Positions 25,481 through 34,581 are shown, numbered from the stretch's first letter. The stretch is DNA of 64,000 nucleotides from a bacterium (GCA_030426085.1 JAUHYW010000021.1:62001-126000); one strand, 5' to 3'. Translations and numbers: made by a program. The notes: generated by a model not told the origin, from the sequence alone.

Positions 25481-28113
25481 CGGCCGGTCCGCGTCGTGCC
25501 CCGGGTCACCCCGAACTGCTCGTGCACCCGCAGCCGCTCGACGAGCGCGGCCGGGCTCAGCTCGCCGGCGAGCAGCGCCCGGTAGCCGACGAGCACCCGC
25601 AGGGCCTCCGCGGTGGTCTCGCGCACGAACTCCACCCGGAAGCGGCGCACGCCGGCGTCGAGCAGGCGGGGCACCAGCCCGGCGGCGCTCTGGGCCTGGG
25701 CGTTGTAGACCGTGTTGCGGCAGCCGGGGTCGACGATGACCGGGTGCACGTGGCCCCGATGGTCGCGCAGGCCGATCTCGTGGGTGGCGCAGGGCTGGCC
25801 GCAGCTCCGGATGTCGCGCCCGTTGCTGAGCAGGTGGGCGTAGACGCAGTGCTCGGTGTGGAAGGTCGGGATGTGGTGGTGCACGGTCACCGCGACGCGC
25901 CCGGCGGGGGCCCGATCGAGCAGCGCGAAGAGCTGGGCCGCGTCGAGGTCGTGGGCCGCGGTCAGCGTCTCGAGGCCCAGGCCGAAGAGATGATCAGCGG
26001 TCAGGGCGTTGGTGACGTTGAGCGAGAAGTCGCCGTGTACGATCGGGCGGGGCGCGTCGGGCTCGCCCAGGCCCTCGGCGAAGTGCACCACCGCGCCCCA
26101 ATGGCGCACGAGCACGCCGTCGGGCGCCAGCCGGGCGATGCGGCGGTCGAAGCCCTCTTCCCCGGGCTTCTGCACCCGGGGGGTGGCGACGTGCACGGTG
26201 AGCCCGGCGGCGCGGGCCCGCTCGACGGCGGCGGTGAGGCCGGCCCGCTCCATCCAGTCCAGCTCGACCTCGGGCAGCCCGGCGGCCAGCACGGCGTCGA
26301 GGTGGGCGTCGGTGCGGCACAGCGGGATCACGGCCGGCGTGATGTCGGACGGGGCGTCGCCGCGGCGGATCGTCTGCGCCCGCAGCCGGGGCAGCGCCGG
26401 CTCGGGGTCGACGGCGCGGGCCGCGCCCTGCTCGATGCGCGGCAGGAGCGTATCGACGAGGGCCCGCCGCAGGCGCTTGAGGGCCGAGACCGGCAGGTGC
26501 AGGCCGTCGGCGAGGCCGGCGACGTCGAGATCGAACAGGGTGAACGGGGTGCCGCCGAGCCCGCCCAGCTTGCTCTCGAGCAGCGCCCGATCGAGGCCCC
26601 GCCCGCGCGCCGGGGCGAGGTCGATCTCGCTCTCGACGGCGGCTCGATGACCCGCGGCCCGGCCCTCGAGCCGCAGCGGCCCGCCGCGCCGCCCGCCCAC
26701 CACGAGGCGCAGCGGGATCCGGCCGTCGATCCGACTCTCGATCAGCTTGCGGGCCCGCCGCTCGATGCGCGGGTCGCCCGTCAACCAGATGCGCTGCCCC
26801 GGCGCCACCCGGCTCAGGTCGGGTCCCGGTCGGCCGAACCCGAGCCGCCAGCGGCCCTCGCCCAACGCCTCGGCGGTGAAGATCGGGCCGCCCGGCTCGG
26901 CGGAGTCGGCCGGATCGCCCGCGTCGAAGACGACGCCCATGCCCGGCCGGGGGTCCGGCACGCGGGCCCGGGGTCCGGTGTTGTCGGCCTGCGATCCGCC
27001 GAGCAGCGTGAGGGCCGCGGCGCGCTGGCCGGCGGGCTCGGCCCTCCCCTGCCCCAGCGCGAGGCCGCCGCTGCGCACGCGTCCGTCGGGGTGAGGCTCG
27101 ACGATCACCGCGTCGCCGTCGACGCGCGCCACCCGGCCGAGCAGCGCGCCCCGGTGCTTGGGGAACCGCCCCTCGACGAGGTGCTGGTGGTCGGCGCCGC
27201 CCAGGAACCCGTCGGAGAAGCCCCGGCTGTAGATGATCTCCAGCTCGGCGAGATCGGCGGCGACCCGAGCCTCGTCGGCCGCGGTCGGGCCCCCGGGCCG
27301 GAGCAGCGCGTCGATCCACCGGCGGTAGGCCTCGACCGTGGCCACGACGTAGGCCGGGCCCTTGTAGCGGCCTTCGATCTTGAGGGTGCAGACGCCGTGC
27401 TCGATCAGGGCGGGCAGCGCCCGGAAGCCGGCCAGATCGCGGGGGCTGAGCAGGTAGCGGATCTCGCCGAGCGGGCGGGTCTCGCCGTCGACGACGAGGT
27501 CGTAGGGCATGCGGCACGACTGAGCGCACTGCCCGCGGTTGGCCGATCGGCCGCCCCACGCCTCGCTGGTGAGGCATTGCCCGCTCCACGACATGCACAG
27601 CGCGCCGTGCACGAAGACCTCGGTCTCCAACTCGGGATCGGCGGCGGCGATTCTGCCGATCTCGCGGACCGACAGCTCGCGGGGCAGCACGATGCGCCCG
27701 ACGCCGAGGCCCCGGGCGAAGCGGGCGCCTTCGACGCTGCTGATGGTCATCTGGGTGCTGGCGTGCAACTCGAGGTCGGGGCAGATCGACCGGGCGATGC
27801 GCGCGACGGCCGGATCCTGCACGATGAGCGCGTCGACCCCGGCCTCGGCGCAGGCTCGGACGAGAGCCTCGACGGTGGGCAGCTCGTCTTCGAAGACCAG
27901 GGTGTTGAGGGTGACGTAGGCCCGGGCGCCGGCCCGGTGGCACTCGGCGACGACGTCGGGCAGCGTGTGGCTGTCAATGCTCTCGGCCCGGGCGCGGGCG
28001 TTGAAGCCGTCGGCGAGGCCGAAGTAGACCGCGTCGGCGCCGGCGGCGAGGGCCGCGCGCAGGCTGCGCCGATCTCCGGCGGGGGCGAGGACTTCGGGGC
28101 GGTGGGGGGTCAT
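25477..28113 (-). CDS. U32 peptidase-family protein, probable RNA hydroxylase (RlhA/TrhP-like)
   Basis: An 878-residue cytosolic protein. The N-terminal third has the U32 pattern: LAPAGDRRSLRAAL, GADAVYFGL, and EVFVHGALCMSWSGQC near 165-180 followed by CAQSCR. The remainder matches the DUF3656-containing long form, with a second TIM-barrel-like part and a C-terminal Cys cluster (HCVYAH, RDIRSCGQPC, VDPGCRN). Relatives RlhA and TrhP are iron-sulfur proteins that hydroxylate C2501 of 23S rRNA or U34 of tRNA; the old name collagenase/peptidase is likely misleading. At 878 residues it is longer than RlhA (about 650). It overlaps chorismate mutase by ATGA, which supports a prephenate-dependent hydroxylase. 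Confidence 0.85.
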   Translation of the reverse strand: MTPHRPEVLAPAGDRRSLRAALAAGADAVYFGLADGFNARARAESIDSHTLPDVVAECHRAGARAYVTLNTLVFEDELPTVEALVRACAEAGVDALIVQDPAVARIARSICPDLELHASTQMTISSVEGARFARGLGVGRIVLPRELSVREIGRIAAADPELETEVFVHGALCMSWSGQCLTSEAWGGRSANRGQCAQSCRMPYDLVVDGETRPLGEIRYLLSPRDLAGFRALPALIEHGVCTLKIEGRYKGPAYVVATVEAYRRWIDALLRPGGPTAADEARVAADLAELEIIYSRGFSDGFLGGADHQHLVEGRFPKHRGALLGRVARVDGDAVIVEPHPDGRVRSGGLALGQGRAEPAGQRAAALTLLGGSQADNTGPRARVPDPRPGMGVVFDAGDPADSAEPGGPIFTAEALGEGRWRLGFGRPGPDLSRVAPGQRIWLTGDPRIERRARKLIESRIDGRIPLRLVVGGRRGGPLRLEGRAAGHRAAVESEIDLAPARGRGLDRALLESKLGGLGGTPFTLFDLDVAGLADGLHLPVSALKRLRRALVDTLLPRIEQGAARAVDPEPALPRLRAQTIRRGDAPSDITPAVIPLCRTDAHLDAVLAAGLPEVELDWMERAGLTAAVERARAAGLTVHVATPRVQKPGEEGFDRRIARLAPDGVLVRHWGAVVHFAEGLGEPDAPRPIVHGDFSLNVTNALTADHLFGLGLETLTAAHDLDAAQLFALLDRAPAGRVAVTVHHHIPTFHTEHCVYAHLLSNGRDIRSCGQPCATHEIGLRDHRGHVHPVIVDPGCRNTVYNAQAQSAAGLVPRLLDAGVRRFRVEFVRETTAEALRVLVGYRALLAGELSPAALVERLRVHEQFGVTRGTTRTGR

Positions 28114-28203
28114 GGGCGATCTCGGGGCGGTGCGATCGCCGGCACCATAGCCGGTCGGCTGCGCGAGATCAGCCGCCGTCTGCGGGTGTGAGCCAGACCG
28201 AGG

Positions 28204-28806
28204 TCAGTTGCTCTGGCCCGGGTACCAGTGCAGCGCCTCGGCGTGGTCGCGCAGCTTCTTGCGGGCTCGGTGCACCCGGGTCTTGACCGCGGGCATCGAG
28301 ATGCCCGCCTCCTCGGCCACCGCCCGCACCGGCTCCTGGTCGACGTAGCGCATCACGAAGAGGTCGTAGTCCCCGTCCCGGCCATCGCGCAGGAAGTCGT
28401 CCACCATCTGCAGGAGCTGCCGATCGGCCGCGGTGCGATCGGGGCTGGGGCCCGGCGCCGGGCGGTCGAACTCGAGCGCGTCGCCCACCGGCACCAGCCG
28501 CTTCTCACGGCGATGGCGCAGCCGCGCCGCGTTGATGACGATGCGGGCCATCCACGAGCCGAACCGGGCCTCCGAGCGGAACTGAGCGATGTGCCGCAGC
28601 ACCTGCACGCAGCTCTCCTGAGTCGCCTCCTGGGCCCGGTGCACGTCGCGGGTGTACTTGAGGGCGAGGCGGAACATCGCCTGATAGTGGCGGGCGATGA
28701 GGGTCTCGAGTGCCTCTCCATCCCCGTTCTTGGCGCGCCGCACGAGGGCGCGCTCCTCACTCAGAGACATCTTCTTCTGGCTGGCGGCGGCGGCGCGGGT
28801 GGCCAT
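28204..28806 (-). CDS. ECF-type sigma factor
   Basis: A 200-residue sigma70-family regulator. Region 2 spans about 15-100 (LVRRAKNGDGEALETLIARHY, RAQEATQESC, FRSEARFGSWMARIVINAAR) and region 4 about 130-190 (DLFVMRYVDQEPVRAVAEEAGISMPAVKTRVHRARKKL). The length and lack of regions 1 and 3 fit group 4 (ECF) factors, which direct RNA polymerase to stress or envelope regulons. No anti-sigma gene is adjacent. The ATG at 28806 follows GAGAGGAG; longer in-frame starts run through the promoter. A perfect sigma54 promoter lies upstream, suggesting a cascade. Confidence 0.92.
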   Translation of the reverse strand: MATRAAAASQKKMSLSEERALVRRAKNGDGEALETLIARHYQAMFRLALKYTRDVHRAQEATQESCVQVLRHIAQFRSEARFGSWMARIVINAARLRHRREKRLVPVGDALEFDRPAPGPSPDRTAADRQLLQMVDDFLRDGRDGDYDLFVMRYVDQEPVRAVAEEAGISMPAVKTRVHRARKKLRDHAEALHWYPGQSN

Positions 28807-28873
28807 GGCGGGCTCCTCTCGGGACGACTTTTTGCTCGGGGTGGACCGGTTCGCGGCTTCGCATCGGCTGTAG

Positions 28874-28889
28874 AGCAAGGGTGGTGCCA
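28874..28889 (-). promoter_or_regulatory. Sigma54 (-24/-12) promoter of the ECF sigma gene
   Basis: On the minus strand TGGCAC, five bases (CACCC) and TTGCT match the RpoN consensus TGGCAC-N5-TTGCW exactly. The expected start of transcription is about 28862, leaving a leader of roughly 55 bases before the ATG. Control by an enhancer-binding protein encoded elsewhere is implied. Confidence 0.75.
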
Positions 28890-29003
28890 AGAGCCGAAAC
28901 GGCGGCCGGTCGGGGCCGGCGGGGTGAGCGGGCGAATCGGGTCGGGGCATTCCGCCCCATGGGGTATCGGGCCACAGGCGGGAGGGGTCAGAATGCCCCC
29001 GGG

Positions 29004-31562
29004 TCATCCCCTCTCGAGCTGAGCGCGCAGGGTGCGGGCGGGGGTCAGGTGGGGGCGCAGCGCGAGCACCTGACGGATGAGATGGCGGGCTTCGCCGATG
29101 CGCCCCTGCTCGTGGCGCAGGCGGGCGAGGCTGAAGAGCACGTTGGGTCGCTCGGGGACCAGCGCGGCGGCTCGGGTCCACAGCGCGTCGGCCTCGGCCC
29201 TGCGATCGGAGACGTACAGCTCGAGCGCGGCCCGGTTGAGCGCGTCGGCGACCCCCGGCTCGTCGTCGCCGAAGTCGGCGGCCCGGGCGGCGAGCAGGTC
29301 GATCTGGCCCTCCTGGACGAGGGCGTTGATCGCGTCGAGGGCGGGGCTGGACGGGGGCACTTCGACCCGGACCGGCGCCCGGGACGGCGACGACGACCGC
29401 CGGGGCGACGCGCCGGGCCCGGGCGGGGCACCGTCACCGGGATCGAGCCAGTCGGGCATCTGCGATCCGGCCGCGCCCCCGGCGGCGCCCCGCTCACCGG
29501 CCATGCTGCCGGTGTTCGCCCGCGGCGTAGCCCCCGCCGCGGGCGGCGGCCCGCCCGCGGCGAGCATCGCCGTGGGGTCGAAGCCCCCGCTCGTCGGGCG
29601 CGCCCCTTCGGGCGGTGCGTTCGCGGCGGCGCGCTCGAAGGCCCCGCTGACCGGCGTCGCCCCCGACGGCCCGAGCATCGCGGTGGGATCGAACCCCCCG
29701 CTCGCCGGGCCCGCTGACGCTCCGCCCGGCTCCACTGCCGGCGGCGTCGGGCCCCTGCCCGCCGGCGGCGACTCGGCGAACTGCGGGATCTGGGGGCCGG
29801 TGGTACGCATCGAGCCGCTCGTCGACGGGCGCGGGCTGTCGGCGTAGAGGCTCGCCTCGTCGGCGCGCGGTGGCCCGTCCGACGACCGATCGAGGCCCGC
29901 CAGCGCGCCGCCGTTCGGATCGACCCGGCCGGCGACCGACTCGGTCTGGATCACACCGGCGGCCGCGTCACGGCACCAACCGACGAAGCGCGCGGCGTCC
30001 ATCGGGTTGCGGCTGCGCTCGATCAGATCGTTCAAGGCCCGGACGAGCCGCCCCCGAGCGTCGGTGCCGCCCACCGCCATCAGCCGGTCGAGCCGGGCGC
30101 GGATCTTGACCGCCCGGGCGTCGGTGCCCGTCCGGCGGCCGGCGATCACCTCGAGCACCGTGCGCCAGGTGGTCGGCCCCACCAACACCGTCCCCCCCTG
30201 ACGCGCCGCCCGCAGCAGCCCCACGAGCCGGGTCTGATCGACGTAGCCCATGGGCGCGACGGCTTTGAGCAGCTCGTCGATGGCCCGGCGCAGGAGCTGG
30301 TCGAGCGCGTTGCCCGGGTTGGGGATGACCTCGCGCACCGGGGCCAGACGACGCAGGTCGAGCCGGTGCAGGGCCGACGGCGGATCGAGCCGGGCCAGGG
30401 CCCGCACCAGCTCGGCCGGGCGCACGCCCTCGACCCCCGCCCGCAGCCCGAGCAGCGCCGTCAGCGCCGCCAGATCATGCGCGCTCGGCGTGCGCGCCCC
30501 GAGGCCTTCGAGCAGCGACGCCAGCACGAGCATGCGCACTTGATCGAGCGTGTCGTCGGCCTCGTCCTGGCTCAACACCCGGTTCGACAGCTCGGTCCGC
30601 ACGGCGGGCGACAGCGCCGAGAGCGGCCCCACCGGCACCCCGATCGCCCGGCTGAGGGCGTTGGCCAGCACGTCGATCTCGCCCGACCGCTCGCCGCCCG
30701 CCTGGAGCGTGACCTGAGCCGCCCGCCGGAGCTGGGCCATCACCCCGTTGTCGGCCTCGTCGCCCCCCGAACGGGCGAGTTCTTCGAGCCACGCCAGCAC
30801 GCCCTCCCGCCGGCCGTCGTCGGGCACCTGCATGCCGACCTCGACGCTGCGCTGGAGCTGGCTCGGATCGACCCCGTACTCCCCCGCCACGTCGGGCAGG
30901 TGCTGGGTGCCGACCCGCATCACGGTCATGGTCGCGCCGGCCAGCGCGGGGGTCATCGCGCCGCCGAGGGCCCGGTTGAAGTTGGCCGCGGGGTCGATGC
31001 GGGTGACCCGGCCCTGCTCCTCGGCGGCCGGCGTGCGCAGGCGCTCGGCGAGGCCCGAGAGTCGATCGCGCCAGTCGCCGTCGGTGTCGACCCACAGCCC
31101 CGGATCGGGGGCCAGCAGATCGGCTCCGCCCTGATCGAGCAGCGCCTTGCGGGTCACGCTGACGCCCATCTTGTGCAGCGCCTCGAGATCGCCGAGCACC
31201 TCGCCCGGCTCGAACGGCCAGCCGAGCAGGCTGTCGGCCCCGAGCTGCAGCGCCCGCCGCACGTCGTCCCGATGCCACGCCGGGTGGAAGCAGACCACGG
31301 GCCGCCGCCAGCGCTCCTTGATGCGGCAGATCAGCTCGATGGCGGCCTGGGGCTGCTCGGCGAAGTGGATGAGCACCGCGACGCAGCGGGGGTTGGCTTC
31401 GAGGCGGGCGATGGCCGCGTCGACGCTCGCCCCGCCGACCACCGGGATCGGCGGATCGCTGTCGGCGAACCGGCGCTTGACCTCCATCGCCGTCTGCCAG
31501 CCGACCGGCGCGGCGAGGTAATACGGCTGATCACCGGTGTTCTTGGCTGCGCGCTGTCCCAT
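29004..31562 (-). CDS. Large regulatory protein: degenerate receiver-like domain, helical middle, TPR tail
   Basis: An 852-residue protein of no recognised family. The N-terminal 130 residues look like a degenerate receiver fold (ASVDAAIARLEANPRCVAVLI, RWRRPVVCFHPAW, ALQLGADSLLGWPFEPGEVL) lacking the normal acidic phospho-site cluster. A long helical region follows to about 580. A low-complexity Pro/Gly/Ser linker then contains two copies of SGGFDPTAML, and the last 120 residues are TPR-like (ALNRAALELYVSDRRAEADALW, LFSLARLRHEQGRIGEARHL). It is cytosolic with no membrane segment. The start MGQRAAKN is chosen because earlier in-frame codons lie in the divergent promoter region. The linker resembles those of type IV pilus/gliding regulators in Myxococcota, but this is only a resemblance. 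Confidence 0.75.
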   Translation of the reverse strand: MGQRAAKNTGDQPYYLAAPVGWQTAMEVKRRFADSDPPIPVVGGASVDAAIARLEANPRCVAVLIHFAEQPQAAIELICRIKERWRRPVVCFHPAWHRDDVRRALQLGADSLLGWPFEPGEVLGDLEALHKMGVSVTRKALLDQGGADLLAPDPGLWVDTDGDWRDRLSGLAERLRTPAAEEQGRVTRIDPAANFNRALGGAMTPALAGATMTVMRVGTQHLPDVAGEYGVDPSQLQRSVEVGMQVPDDGRREGVLAWLEELARSGGDEADNGVMAQLRRAAQVTLQAGGERSGEIDVLANALSRAIGVPVGPLSALSPAVRTELSNRVLSQDEADDTLDQVRMLVLASLLEGLGARTPSAHDLAALTALLGLRAGVEGVRPAELVRALARLDPPSALHRLDLRRLAPVREVIPNPGNALDQLLRRAIDELLKAVAPMGYVDQTRLVGLLRAARQGGTVLVGPTTWRTVLEVIAGRRTGTDARAVKIRARLDRLMAVGGTDARGRLVRALNDLIERSRNPMDAARFVGWCRDAAAGVIQTESVAGRVDPNGGALAGLDRSSDGPPRADEASLYADSPRPSTSGSMRTTGPQIPQFAESPPAGRGPTPPAVEPGGASAGPASGGFDPTAMLGPSGATPVSGAFERAAANAPPEGARPTSGGFDPTAMLAAGGPPPAAGATPRANTGSMAGERGAAGGAAGSQMPDWLDPGDGAPPGPGASPRRSSSPSRAPVRVEVPPSSPALDAINALVQEGQIDLLAARAADFGDDEPGVADALNRAALELYVSDRRAEADALWTRAAALVPERPNVLFSLARLRHEQGRIGEARHLIRQVLALRPHLTPARTLRAQLERG

Positions 31563-31721
31563 CGGGCACCACCCTGCCCCAGCCCGCCCCGGATTCCAAG
31601 CCGCATCGTGCCCCCGGGAGCCCGGCGTGACCCGGTCTTCACCGCGGGTGACGTCGGGCCCCTCGGCGGTGTACCGTCGACCCACCCTCGCGCCTTCGAT
31701 CCGACCCGGGAGAGACCCCTC

Positions 31722-32693
31722 ATGACCCTCGACGCCCTCCTCGAGACCGCCGTGACCGCGGTGGCCGACGCCGCCCGCGCCTGCCGCCGCATCCAGGCCG
31801 ACCTCGGGTTGGATCCGCTGACCAAGGGCGATCGCTCGCCGGTCACGGTGGCCGACTTCGCCGCCCAGGCGATCGTGTCGATGCGGCTGGCGGCCGCCGA
31901 CGGGGGCATCCCGCTGGTCGGCGAGGAGGACGCGGCGGCCCTGCGCACGCCGGAGGGCGCCGAGCGCCGGGCGCGGGTGTGCGCGGTGGTGGAGGGCGTG
32001 ACCGGGGTCGACGACCCCGAGGTCATCCTGGCCGCGATCGATCGCGGGGTGTACCCCGGGGGCCCCACCGGCCGTCACTGGACGCTCGATCCGATCGACG
32101 GGACCAAGGGCTTCTTGCGGGGCGATCAATACGCCGTCGCCCTGGCGCTGATCGAGGATGGCGCGGTGCGGCTCGGCGTGCTGGGCTGCCCCAACCTGAG
32201 CCACGGTGGCGCCAAGGGGTCGGTGTTCTGGGCGGCGCGCGGGGGCGGGGCCTTCGCCCGGGCGCTCGACGGCGGCGAGGCATCGCCGATAGCGGTGACC
32301 GGCGGGGCCGATCCGGCCGAGGCCCGCTTCTGCGAGTCGGTGGAGGCGGCCCACTCGGCCCACGGCTGGTCGGCCCGGGTCGCCGCCGCGCTGGGGGTGA
32401 CCCGCCCGCCGTATCGCATCGACAGTCAGTGCAAGTACGCCGCCGTGGCTCGAGGCGACGCGCAGATCTACCTGCGCCTGCCCACCCGCAAGGACTACGT
32501 CGAGAAGATCTGGGATCACGCGGCTGGGGCCATCGTGGTCGAAGAGGCCGGCGGGCGGGTGACCGACATCAGCGGCCGGCCGCTCGACTTCTCCCGCGGT
32601 CGGCGCCTGGAGGACAACCGGGGCATCGTCGCGACCAACGGGCGGCTGCACGACGCGGTGCTCGCGGCGATCGAGGGCGCGGGCGATCAGTAG
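31722..32693 (+). CDS. HAL2/CysQ-like 3'(2'),5'-bisphosphate nucleotidase
   Basis: A 323-residue member of the Mg-dependent, Li-sensitive inositol phosphatase superfamily. The metal-binding motifs are all present: GEED (about 66-69), DPIDGTKGF (about 126-134) and WDHAAG (about 265-270). TKGDRSPVTVADFAAQ near residue 35 is typical of the HAL2 branch, which removes the 3' phosphate from PAP, the by-product of sulfate activation. An inositol monophosphatase role is the alternative. The ATG follows GGGAGAGA. It is divergent from the large regulatory gene across 159 bases in which no clear promoter was recognised. Confidence 0.9.
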   Translation: MTLDALLETAVTAVADAARACRRIQADLGLDPLTKGDRSPVTVADFAAQAIVSMRLAAADGGIPLVGEEDAAALRTPEGAERRARVCAVVEGVTGVDDPEVILAAIDRGVYPGGPTGRHWTLDPIDGTKGFLRGDQYAVALALIEDGAVRLGVLGCPNLSHGGAKGSVFWAARGGGAFARALDGGEASPIAVTGGADPAEARFCESVEAAHSAHGWSARVAAALGVTRPPYRIDSQCKYAAVARGDAQIYLRLPTRKDYVEKIWDHAAGAIVVEEAGGRVTDISGRPLDFSRGRRLEDNRGIVATNGRLHDAVLAAIEGAGDQ

Positions 32694-32752
32694 GCGCGGC
32701 GGGCCATCAACCTCGAATCACACTCAAAAGTATCATTACGCAACAGTCCCTA

Positions 32753-32781
32753 TTGCCTCACCCCGCCTCCACCCCTACCAT
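32753..32781 (+). promoter_or_regulatory. Candidate promoter in an AT-rich pocket upstream of the first lipoprotein paralogue
   Basis: TTGCCT (32753-32758), 17 bases, and TACCAT (32776-32781) give a plausible sigma70 pair with 4 of 6 matches each. The surrounding 32705-32810 is markedly AT-rich compared with everything nearby. The leader to the ATG at 32908 would be about 120 bases. Confidence 0.35.
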
Positions 32782-32907
32782 AAATATCGAGCCTAACTAG
32801 AAAAGCCCGGCTCGACGCCAGATCGCCCCGAGAGAGAACCCGCGGTGGAGCAGGGGATACTCCGCCGCACACCGACGGAGGGCAGCTTCGTCGTCGGAAG
32901 GTGACCC

Positions 32908-33636
32908 ATGAATCACACTCGCATCACTTCACTGCTCGCCGCGCTCGCCCTGGCCCTGACGGCCGGCTGCGCCGACGAGTCCACCAGCGCGGGCAGCACG
33001 CCCGACATCCAGAGCCGGGATCTGGCTCAGCTCAGCGCGGGCGGCGGCATCGCCGGCTACGACTTCTACATCGACATCGGCGGCCTCGCGACCCGGGTCG
33101 GCACGCTCATCGTGACCAACGGGGCCTACGACGTCGCTCAGGGCTACTACGACCAGATGGAGTACTGGCGCTGGGATCCCACCGTGCTCGCCGACATCGA
33201 GACCGGCTCGATCAGCGACATCGACGTGGACTTCGTCGGCACCTCGTCGTCGTACAGCGCCACCCTCGTGGGCAACTTCGAGAGCGGCACCGGCACCTGG
33301 ACCGCGTGGGACGTCAACCGGCTGTTCAACCTGAGCAGCACCCCGTCGTGGCAGACCAACAACCCCGGCGCCGGGCGGGTGCTGTACACCATGGAGGCCG
33401 ACGCGTGGGGCGGTGAGGTCGGCAGCATCACCTACTATCTCAAGATGGACTTCACCGCGAGCCTCGGCTACCCCGAGATGTACTGGTACGTGAGCTGGAT
33501 CGACTTCACGCTGTGGGCCGACAGCGAGGCCGGCGACGGTGACTCGGACAGCATCTACGAGGTGCGGCTCACCGACGACTCCGACATGAGCCAGACCTCG
33601 ATCGGGGTCGGCTACGAGCTCAAGACGGTGAAGTGA
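32908..33636 (+). CDS. Lipoprotein of an unrecognised family (first of two paralogues)
   Basis: A 242-residue exported protein. The signal MNHTRITSLLAALALALTAGC ends in a clear lipobox. The mature part is rich in Asp, Tyr, Trp and Ser and looks all-beta. Its closest relative in the window is the protein at 55013-55801; both share YDF-(I/V)D, TNGA/TDGA, DQxE(Y/F)WxWDP, FESGTxxWTA, YYLxMDF and a closing (Y/F)ELKT. No enzyme or binding motif is recognisable. Both copies lie close to a kinase-FGE gene. The ATG follows GGTGACCC at short distance and a hairpin terminator follows the stop. Confidence 0.8.
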   Translation: MNHTRITSLLAALALALTAGCADESTSAGSTPDIQSRDLAQLSAGGGIAGYDFYIDIGGLATRVGTLIVTNGAYDVAQGYYDQMEYWRWDPTVLADIETGSISDIDVDFVGTSSSYSATLVGNFESGTGTWTAWDVNRLFNLSSTPSWQTNNPGAGRVLYTMEADAWGGEVGSITYYLKMDFTASLGYPEMYWYVSWIDFTLWADSEAGDGDSDSIYEVRLTDDSDMSQTSIGVGYELKTVK

Positions 33637-33655
33637 CGGCTCCGCGACGCTGAAC

Positions 33656-33677
33656 GCGGCCCGCTCCGGCGGGCCGC
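33656..33677 (+). terminator. Strong GC hairpin after the lipoprotein gene
   Basis: GCGGCCCGC (33656-33664), loop TCCG and GCGGGCCGC (33669-33677) form a perfect 9-base-pair stem 20 bases after the stop codon. Only a short GCGCGTTTCG tail follows, so termination may need Rho or rely on the stem alone. Confidence 0.6.
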
Positions 33678-33773
33678 GCGCGTTTCGAAGGTACGGCGGC
33701 GGCGTTCTTTACATCGACCCCGAGGCCACGGTACAGCGAGCCCGTCCGCCGCCGTCGCCCACATGGGAGCCCG

Positions 33774-34565
33774 ATGAGCCGCATCGCCAGGCCAGACCCC
33801 GACGTCATCCACGCCCTCGACGATCACTACGACGGCATCCTCACCCGGATGGCGCTGTGCGGGGGCTGGGCCGCCCTGCCCCAGCTCGAGCAGCACCTCG
33901 GTGACCCGTCGGCCGCCCGGGCGCTGGCCACCGAGCTGCAGCGGACCGGCATCGGCCGCCTCGCCCCCCTGCGCTCGGGCGTGGGCGACGGGCTGACCCT
34001 GCGCCTGAGCACCGCCTGGGTGCTCGCCGGGCGGGAGGAGTTCGCCGTCGCGACCCGCCGGGCCGGCATCTACGCCGCCGTGCAGCGCCTCGAGTTCCAC
34101 CACCGCTGGGGCCGCCCGCTGTACTCGCCCCTGTGGCTGGCCCCGCCGCTCATCGCCGACGCCGCGCCGTCCACCGACCGCCTCGAGGCGCTCGAAGAGG
34201 CCATCCTCGGCCTGTTCCGCAGCCCGTACCTCTTCTTCGACTTCCACCCCGAAGGCCCGGCCCTCGCCGTCATCGACGTGCCGTTCCGCCCGGGCGACCT
34301 CTCGGAGGGGCTCGCCGGCCTGCGGGCCTTCGTGCGCCACTTCGGGCGCCCGGTGCCGCTGTGGATCCTGACCGGGTCGGAGGCCCGCCGCGCGACCCGA
34401 GCGGCGTGGTTCGCCGAGACCCCCCGGGTGCCCGACGGGGTCCGGGTCGAGGTGCTCGACCTGGGCAGCGAGCGGTTCTTCGGCCACGACGATCCCGACG
34501 CCGCCCTGCGCCTCGGCGCGGACTTCCGGGCGGTGAGCACTCGCCTCCTCGACCCCACGGTCTGA
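33774..34565 (+). CDS. Hypothetical protein upstream of kinase-FGE gene
   Basis: A 263-residue soluble protein with no recognised family. The first 90 residues are helical and could form a winged-helix-like unit (GGWAALPQLEQHLGDPSAARALATELQ, then RLAPLRSGVGDGLTLRLS). The middle contains aromatic strands (YLFFDFHPEGPALAVIDVPF, VPLWILTGSEARRATRAAWF). There is no signal or membrane segment. It ends 16 bases before the kinase-FGE gene on the same strand, so the two are probably co-transcribed. The ATG lacks a strong Shine-Dalgarno. Confidence 0.7.
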   Translation: MSRIARPDPDVIHALDDHYDGILTRMALCGGWAALPQLEQHLGDPSAARALATELQRTGIGRLAPLRSGVGDGLTLRLSTAWVLAGREEFAVATRRAGIYAAVQRLEFHHRWGRPLYSPLWLAPPLIADAAPSTDRLEALEEAILGLFRSPYLFFDFHPEGPALAVIDVPFRPGDLSEGLAGLRAFVRHFGRPVPLWILTGSEARRATRAAWFAETPRVPDGVRVEVLDLGSERFFGHDDPDAALRLGADFRAVSTRLLDPTV

Positions 34566-34581
34566 CCTGCGAGGCCGACGG

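Noticed and set aside
25477-28113. Collagenase/protease role for the U32-family protein
   Set aside because: The name is historical; the Cys clusters and the coupled chorismate mutase fit the RNA hydroxylase branch better.
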